9,714 nucleotides of DNA from CAZJYI01 sp964550025. GTDB taxonomy: Bacteria > Verrucomicrobiota > Kiritimatiellia > UBA8416 > CAYOBW01. The translations under genes were made by a program, and so were the position numbers. This document shows positions 5,527-9,714 of the stretch, one piece after another. Position 1 is the first letter of the stretch. Every line of letters starts with the position of its first letter. The DNA is taken from contig CAZJYI010000274.1 in the NCBI GenBank assembly GCA_964550025.1, positions 1-9,714 of the forward strand. The letters are read 5' to 3'. A model generated the notes under the pieces. The model did no database searches. It was not told the origin of the DNA and was given only the letters and a program-made list of their open reading frames with translations.

Positions 5527-7227
5527 ATGCGTCACGATGGAACATCCGGACATTCCGCGGCGGGCGCCCTCTTCGTCGAGGGATGTGCGCTGCTCGACGC
5601 GGACCGCGTCCAACTGGCCGCGGAGGTCCTGGGGCGCGCGGCCGAAGCGTCTCCCGACAATGCGGCGATATTCGAGAAGCTCGCGGAGGCCTGTCTCCGG
5701 GGCGGGCAGTACCTTCCGGCCCTGCGAGCGTACGACCGCGTCATCGAGCTGGGCGCCGCCACGGCGCAGACGTGGTGCGCCACGGGCAACGCGCTTGCCG
5801 ACGTCGGGGAGTACGCCCAGGCCATCGGGGCATTCGAGAACGGCCTCGACCTCGACGGCGGCCATTCCGAGGCACACCACAACCTGGCGCGTGTGCTGTA
5901 TCGCCTGGGTGACGTCGACCGCGCCGCGAAGCATCTGGAGATCGCCATAGAGCAAACGGATGCGCCGCAGTCGTGGCTGAGCCTGGCCACGTTGATTCCG
6001 GGTGCGCCGGGGGCTGACCACCGGCGCGTTCTGGAGGTCCGCCGCGCCTTTGCGGAGAAGCTGTCCCAAACCGTCGACCTGCCGTCGGCCACCGTGCATC
6101 CGTGTGCGCGGGGCACACGACCCCAAGGCAGACTCCGAATCGGGTACCTGTCCGCCTTCTTTGACTCGTCGAACTACATGAAGCCGGTCTGGGCCCTGAT
6201 CAACGAACACGACCGGGACGCGTTTGGAATCCACCTCTTCTCCGATAGCGATCCCGCGAAGGGAATACCCGGATACCGGCGACACGACCGGGATCGCATC
6301 CACGCGACCGGCAGTCTGGGAAACGAGGACGTGGCGGAGCTGATTCGACGCGAAAGCATCGACATCCTCGTGGATCTCAATGCGTACAGTACGCCGGAGC
6401 GCCTGCCGCTCTTTCTCCGGCCGGTCGCCCCGGTAACGGTGGCGTGGTTCAACATGTACGCGACGTCCGGCTTTCCGGCCTACGACTGCATCGTCGGGGA
6501 CAACGAAGTTGTCCGGGGGGGGGAGGAGTTGTTCTACACGGAAAAGGTGTGTCGTCTTCCCGTCAGCTACCTGACGTTCACGGTCGATCACCCCTGCCCG
6601 CCGGTGGTGGAGCCGCCCTGCCTGCGGACGGGACACCTGGCTTTCGGCAGCCTGGTCTCGCAGTACAAGATCACGCCCCCCGTCCTCGACGCGTGGGCCG
6701 AGATCCTGCGGCGCACGGAGAACTCGCGCCTGTTCCTGGCAAACACGGCCCTGAAGTCACCCCACAACCGGCGGTACGTGGCCGAGCGGTTTGCGGCCGG
6801 GGGAGTGGGGAAGGACCGCCTGATTCTGCGCGGGCCGGCTGACCACATGGAGTTCCTCCGGTACTACGACGACATCGATGTCGCGTTGGACGCATTTCCC
6901 TACAACGGCGGCACGACAACGATGGAAGCGATCTGGCAAGGCGTACCCGTGCTCACTTTCGACGGTGACCGGTGGGCCTCACGGACCAGCCAGACCCTGC
7001 TGCGGCGCACGCATCTGGGAGATTTCGTAGCGGATTCCGCGAGTGCCATGATCGAGCATGCCGTAGGCCTGGCCGCGGACCGCGCCACGCCGGCGCGCCT
7101 TGCCGGGCTGCGTCGAACCATGCGCGAGAAACTGGCGCAGTCCACCGCCTGCAATGCGCCCGCCTTGGCAAAGGCAATGGAGCAGCTCTACCGGCGCATA
7201 TGGGAGAACCGCCCGCGCCCCAGTTAG
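5527..7227 (+). CDS. TPR protein with GT41 (O-GlcNAc transferase/SPINDLY-like) glycosyltransferase domain
   Basis: A 566-residue protein (572 if the ATG at 5509 is used). Residues about 12-150 hold roughly four TPR units, for example AIFEKLAEACLRGGQYLPAL and HHNLARVLYRLGDVDRAAKH, which would recruit a protein partner. Residues about 200-566 match the GT41 fold: GRLRIGYLSAFF (201-212), IDILVDLNAYS (278-288), FGSLVSQYKITPPVLDAW (373-390) with Lys381 at the place of the UDP-binding lysine, and LDAFPYNGGTTTMEAIWQG (454-472). Family members move a sugar, usually GlcNAc or fucose, from a nucleotide sugar to Ser/Thr of proteins. The segment 204-222 contains no His where human OGT has His498, but has NYMKPVW instead, so donor, acceptor or even activity may differ. 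No signal peptide or membrane helix is seen. It is monocistronic here; no adhesin or flagellin acceptor is adjacent. Confidence 0.88.
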   Translation: MRHDGTSGHSAAGALFVEGCALLDADRVQLAAEVLGRAAEASPDNAAIFEKLAEACLRGGQYLPALRAYDRVIELGAATAQTWCATGNALADVGEYAQAIGAFENGLDLDGGHSEAHHNLARVLYRLGDVDRAAKHLEIAIEQTDAPQSWLSLATLIPGAPGADHRRVLEVRRAFAEKLSQTVDLPSATVHPCARGTRPQGRLRIGYLSAFFDSSNYMKPVWALINEHDRDAFGIHLFSDSDPAKGIPGYRRHDRDRIHATGSLGNEDVAELIRRESIDILVDLNAYSTPERLPLFLRPVAPVTVAWFNMYATSGFPAYDCIVGDNEVVRGGEELFYTEKVCRLPVSYLTFTVDHPCPPVVEPPCLRTGHLAFGSLVSQYKITPPVLDAWAEILRRTENSRLFLANTALKSPHNRRYVAERFAAGGVGKDRLILRGPADHMEFLRYYDDIDVALDAFPYNGGTTTMEAIWQGVPVLTFDGDRWASRTSQTLLRRTHLGDFVADSASAMIEHAVGLAADRATPARLAGLRRTMREKLAQSTACNAPALAKAMEQLYRRIWENRPRPS

Positions 7228-7244
7228 ATGGAGCGATTCAGCAA

Positions 7245-7259
7245 CCAATCGGCGATTGG
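7245..7259. terminator. Small hairpin 17 bases after the TPR-GT41 stop
   Basis: CCAATC pairs with GATTGG around a 3-base loop. There is no T-run downstream, so a terminator role is only suggested by position. Confidence 0.25.
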
Positions 7260-7302
7260 CCACAAGAGGCACAGAATGGTGGTGGAAACCGACGGCGTCT
7301 CT

Positions 7303-7333
7303 GACTTTGAACTGCCTCACCAGGCAGTGAGTC
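7303..7333. terminator. Hairpin downstream of the TPR-GT41 gene
   Basis: ACTGCCT (7311-7317) pairs exactly with AGGCAGT (7322-7328) around CACC, and GACT/AGTC (7303-7306, 7330-7333) extend the stem after a bulge. It lies about 75 bases after the stop and lacks a T-run. Confidence 0.35.
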
Positions 7334-7413
7334 GGAGCGGACTGTCACAGTACAGGTGAATCCCCGTCCCTTTGTGGCTTCTGTACTACAACCCGCCACT
7401 TTCTTGTTTTCTT

Positions 7414-7475
7414 GACACGATTTACAGGATCCACGGGATGGGAGGGGTTATCCTGTAGATCCTGTTGATCCTGTC
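7414..7475. repeat. Inverted repeat of 9-base ACAGGATNN units
   Basis: Both arms are 26 bases (7414-7439 and 7450-7475) with 21 matching positions and a 10-base loop. On one strand the right arm reads as three 9-base steps, GACAGGATC, AACAGGATC, TACAGGAT. The left arm contains diverged steps around TTACAGGATCC. A tandem 9-base unit turned head to head suggests a dispersed repeat family; it may also act as a two-way terminator between the converging genes. Confidence 0.75.
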
Positions 7476-7571
7476 CAACATTCCCGTTTGGCTGCGGCTA
7501 CGTTGCGCTGTGCCTTGTGTGGCCATTCCCTCTGAATCGTCCCGGTTTGGTGCATGCCGCGGAATGCGTGT

Positions 7572-7596
7572 AGCCCACTCTTGCCGAGAGTGGGCT
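7572..7596. repeat. Perfect 10-bp hairpin
   Basis: AGCCCACTCT (7572-7581) pairs exactly with AGAGTGGGCT (7587-7596) around the loop TGCCG. On the plus strand it is followed by TCTC rather than a T-run. It may be a factor-independent terminator of poor quality or a dispersed palindromic repeat. Confidence 0.75.
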
Positions 7597-7636
7597 TCTC
7601 ACCGCGAACGCGAATCTTCCGACGGCACCAGACCGC

Positions 7637-7651
7637 TTCCCGCTACGGGAA
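7637..7651 (-). terminator. Hairpin touching the peptidase-like gene's stop codon
   Basis: TTCCCG and CGGGAA pair around a 3-base loop immediately after the stop at 7652-7654 on the minus strand. There is no T-run beyond it, so this is a position-based guess. Confidence 0.25.
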
Positions 7652-9301
7652 CTACTTGAACAGGCTATGCCGGCGAGCCGCGCTGCGTCGATTTCTGGAC
7701 TTCCAGAACTCCGTGAAATCCTTCTCAAATGCAGTCATATCCACGTCGGCAAACGCCGCGGCAGTGGCCTTTCCGGGGTCTCCCGTTTCCGACACGGCAT
7801 TCGCGTATCGCGTCAGGATCTGCCGGTGATCGCTACGCTTCTCGGCACGCGCGCCTTTCTGAAGGTAGTAGATGAGCGCCCATGCCAATCCATAGTTCCG
7901 TTTACGTTCTTCCTCGTCCGGCGCGTAGAACTGTTCGTAGTCAAGCTCCAACAGAGATCCAATGCTGATCCGGCGACCGCGCGCGAGCTCGTCCATCAGA
8001 TCCGAGTAGCGGTCGTTTTCTTCGATGATGACGCGATTGCTGCGGCGCCCGATGGCCTCGAAGAAGACAGCATGTCCCTCGTTGAACCATGGAGACGTCC
8101 TGCCGCGATCAAAGGCGTAGAAAAGGTATTGGTGAAAGGCTTCGTGGTACATCACCCGGATGAAACGTTTCCTGGTATCCAGTTTGCTTCCACCGACGGG
8201 AGGGCGCAGAACGAGCTCCCTGCGGTTCGGGGACCACAGGCCGCCGGTCCACTCGTACTGGCTCCCGACGTAGGACGTGTATTCCTTGGGGTCGTTGAAC
8301 ATGCGGACAACGCACACCGTGTCGATTTCCGCCCGTGGCGGAACCAGTCGTTCGTAGACGACTCGGACCTCCTCGATCTGTTCCTGGATCTTCTTGGCCG
8401 TGAGTTTGTGGCGCGGCCCGAGGTTGGCGAGCATGATGTAGTTTGCCGTATCCGCGTACCACCAATCCTCGAGGTTGCGAATACTCGCCCGGGCTTCCGC
8501 CCGGCTGCGTTCCTCGGCCGTCAGGGCCGTCTTCTGCGCGCCGGTACGTTGTCCGGGCTTGCTCCCGGGCTCTGCCTTTGTCGCGTCGGGGCCCGTCATA
8601 TTCCGCAACGGCGCCAGCGCCGGGACCAGCGATCCTTCGATGGCGCGGACGGACTTCTCGAAACTGCCTTTGGGATTCAGCGAGAACCACACGAAGTATT
8701 GCAGCAGCGGCAGGTTCTTCACGACGGCCGAACGTTTGAACTTGAAGAGGTAGCCGATCTGTGGACGGGATGCATCTCCGATACGGACGCGGCGCACCGC
8801 CGCCAGTCGCATCGGTAGCCGGGAAAGGGGCTCCATCGCACGCACCTCTTTCCCGGTGAAGTCCTTGACCCACTGTCTCAGGCCCGTCTCGGATTCCGGC
8901 GTTCCTGAAGCGACGGCCGCCTTCAGCTTCTCATCGTACACCCCGCGCGTGACATGTTGGCTCCGGAACGGGCCGGGCAACGCGTTCCGGACGACGGCCA
9001 GGGCCATCACGTTGGCGTCATCGTCGGACCACTCACCGGCATGCTGGCTGTGCCGCCACAGCTCGAGCGGATCCCACCGGTCTTCGCGCTCTTCCACGGT
9101 GCCCCTCGTGCGCGTGTACGTGAGCATGGTCGGCGGCGGCAACGGCCGGGCTCGAGCGCTCGACATGAGGCGGGTCCGCAAGCCGATGGCGGGCAGATCC
9201 TCGTTCTTGGTCAGGCGAAGCTGCGGCGTGCGCGCTGCGCGAGCCTGCGCCACCGACAGCAGCACCAGCAAAGTAAGCGTTCCCCTCCGAAAAAGCGGCA
9301 T
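7652..9301 (-). CDS. Secreted DUF1570-like protein with HExxH metallopeptidase motif
   Basis: A 549-residue exported protein. Residues 1 to about 22 form a signal peptide: basic MPLFRR, hydrophobic GTLTLLVLLSV, then AQARA before the likely cut. The region to about 280 is not recognised; a low-complexity stretch around 238-275 separates it from the C-terminal half. That half holds YHEAFH, giving HExxH at 386-390, and PWFNEG with Glu408 18 residues later, the ligand order of gluzincin zinc peptidases. This pattern followed by AVFFEAI resembles DUF1570, common in Planctomycetota-like genomes and of unproven function. The conserved motif residues are intact, so zinc binding and peptidase activity are plausible. 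The start at 9301 follows a G-rich ribosome site (complement of 9305-9313) and puts the signal peptide at the very N-terminus; the open frame extends further, to 9379. It is a lone gene with a candidate promoter at 9351-9379. Confidence 0.78.
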   Translation of the reverse strand: MPLFRRGTLTLLVLLSVAQARAARTPQLRLTKNEDLPAIGLRTRLMSSARARPLPPPTMLTYTRTRGTVEEREDRWDPLELWRHSQHAGEWSDDDANVMALAVVRNALPGPFRSQHVTRGVYDEKLKAAVASGTPESETGLRQWVKDFTGKEVRAMEPLSRLPMRLAAVRRVRIGDASRPQIGYLFKFKRSAVVKNLPLLQYFVWFSLNPKGSFEKSVRAIEGSLVPALAPLRNMTGPDATKAEPGSKPGQRTGAQKTALTAEERSRAEARASIRNLEDWWYADTANYIMLANLGPRHKLTAKKIQEQIEEVRVVYERLVPPRAEIDTVCVVRMFNDPKEYTSYVGSQYEWTGGLWSPNRRELVLRPPVGGSKLDTRKRFIRVMYHEAFHQYLFYAFDRGRTSPWFNEGHAVFFEAIGRRSNRVIIEENDRYSDLMDELARGRRISIGSLLELDYEQFYAPDEEERKRNYGLAWALIYYLQKGARAEKRSDHRQILTRYANAVSETGDPGKATAAAFADVDMTAFEKDFTEFWKSRNRRSAARRHSLFK

Positions 9302-9350
9302 GTGCTCCCCCCCTGTGAAATGTGGCCTTCCCTGGTCTTCCGGCGGGACC

Positions 9351-9379
9351 ATGCTATGTAACGCGCCACGCAGCATCAA
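9351..9379 (-). promoter_or_regulatory. Candidate promoter for the peptidase-like gene
   Basis: On the minus strand TTGATG (9374-9379) and TAGCAT (9351-9356) are spaced by 17 bases, each matching four of six consensus bases. The leader would be about 43 bases. Pattern match only. Confidence 0.33.
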
Positions 9380-9492
9380 GTATAGAATCGTGAACCCCTA
9401 TAGCGCCAGCCATGCACTTCCTGCATAATTATCACGCGCCAGGATCGTGCGGGGTCTCCTCCACTCAGTTGCATTTATTCACTCCAAAACAC

Positions 9493-9521
9493 TTGATCAT
9501 GGTCACGCAGGCTGCTACATT
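9493..9521 (+). promoter_or_regulatory. Candidate promoter for tRNA-Ala
   Basis: TTGATC (9493-9498) and TACATT (9516-9521) have a 17-base spacer, each matching four of six consensus bases. Transcription would start about 70 bases before the tRNA, producing a leader that contains the palindrome at 9534-9581. Confidence 0.35.
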
Positions 9522-9533
9522 CCCCACGCTTTC

Positions 9534-9581
9534 TGCCGATCCGGGAGCGGAACGGATATCGCTCCCCTCCCGCAATCGGCA
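9534..9581. repeat. Two-tier palindrome just upstream of tRNA-Ala
   Basis: An outer stem TGCCGAT/ATCGGCA (9534-9540, 9575-9581) encloses an inner stem GGGAGCG/CGCTCCC (9543-9549, 9560-9566); both are exact. It ends 15 bases before the mature tRNA. It could be a processing or leader structure, or a terminator for transcription arriving from the left. Confidence 0.6.
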
Positions 9582-9596
9582 AGCAGCGTCTGGCAT

Positions 9597-9672
9597 GGGG
9601 CGGTAGCTCAGCTGGTAGAGCACCACGTTCGCAACGTGGGGGTCGGCGGTTCGAACCCGCTCCGCTCCACCA
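9597..9672 (+). tRNA. tRNA-Ala, anticodon CGC
   Basis: A 76-base cloverleaf. The acceptor stem GGGGCGG pairs with CCGCTCC and includes the G3-U70 pair that marks alanine tRNAs. The D arm is GCTC..GAGC, the anticodon stem CCACG/CGTGG with loop TTCGCAA (anticodon CGC, reading GCG), the variable loop has five bases, and the T arm is GGCGG-TTCGAAC-CCGCT. The discriminator is A and the CCA end is encoded. All stems are intact, so the gene should be functional. The 42 bases after it show no further gene and no clear terminator. Confidence 0.97.
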
Positions 9673-9714
9673 TGTACTTTGAAGGGCGAAATTCCTTAGG
9701 AAAATAAGGGAGTT

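Larger units (their letters stand above)
7228..7651. other. Convergent intergenic region rich in palindromes
   Basis: This 424-base gap lies between the 3' ends of the TPR-GT41 gene and the peptidase-like gene. Short frames crossing it have neither ribosome sites nor recognisable protein. It contains small hairpins at 7245-7259 and 7303-7333, an inverted repeat of ACAGGAT-type units at 7414-7475, a perfect 10-bp hairpin at 7572-7596 and a 6-bp hairpin at 7637-7651. At least some of these should end transcription from the two sides, although none has a clear T-run. Confidence 0.6.

Noticed and set aside
5482..6636. Minus-strand open frame of 384 codons
   Set aside because: Antisense shadow of the TPR-GT41 gene, whose domain matches are clear. 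The reverse frame shows no protein-like pattern.
7414..7475. CRISPR array
   Set aside because: The repeated unit is 9 bases, has no unique spacers and is inverted half way. No cas gene is present.
7667..8818. Plus-strand open frame of 383 codons
   Set aside because: Antisense to the peptidase-like gene, which has a signal peptide and HExxH motif; the plus frame has neither domain nor ribosome site.
9673..9714. tRNA-associated attachment site or terminator
   Set aside because: Only 42 bases follow the tRNA. A 5-bp CCTTA/TAAGG stem is too weak without a T-run, and no integrase or repeated tRNA end can be seen.

Overview
The window is GC-rich bacterial chromosome with eight protein-coding genes and one tRNA gene. 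No phage, transposase, CRISPR or plasmid gene is visible. The gene content (a secreted DUF1570-like HExxH protein, a TPR protein fused to a GT41 domain, an NYN-LOTUS protein, multi-zinc-ribbon and TerB proteins) and the many palindromic intergenic repeats suggest a large-genome environmental bacterium. Planctomycetota, Lentisphaerota/Kiritimatiellota or Hydrogenedentota are possible. This is inference from gene style; no marker gene in the window fixes the phylum.

Layout. On the left, a minus-strand corrinoid adenosyltransferase (cobO, 104-673) is followed by a 386-base divergent gap carrying four consecutive hairpins. A two-gene plus-strand operon comes next: an NYN-LOTUS RNA-processing-type protein (1060-1878) and, 1 base later, a DUF2937-like membrane protein (1880-2506). 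The second gene overlaps the 3' end of a convergent minus-strand operon by 45 bp. That operon encodes a four-zinc-ribbon protein (3939-4529) and, 4 bases later, a TerB-like protein with a long Pro/Arg-rich linker and an unrecognised C-terminal domain (2462-3934). A universal stress protein (4825-5298, minus) lies upstream of it, separated by a gap with a near-perfect 30-bp inverted repeat.

On the right, a plus-strand TPR-GT41 glycosyltransferase-like protein (5527-7227) diverges from the stress protein gene. It converges, across a 424-base gap with several palindromes, on a secreted metallopeptidase-like protein (7652-9301, minus). A tRNA-Ala(CGC) gene (9597-9672) closes the window and is preceded by a two-tier palindrome.

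The genes do not form one obvious pathway. The least explained unit is the zinc-ribbon/TerB pair. The NYN-LOTUS/DUF2937 pair is also unusual. The other recurring theme is that the longer intergenic gaps carry different palindromic repeats, which looks like several families of dispersed REP/BIME-type elements.
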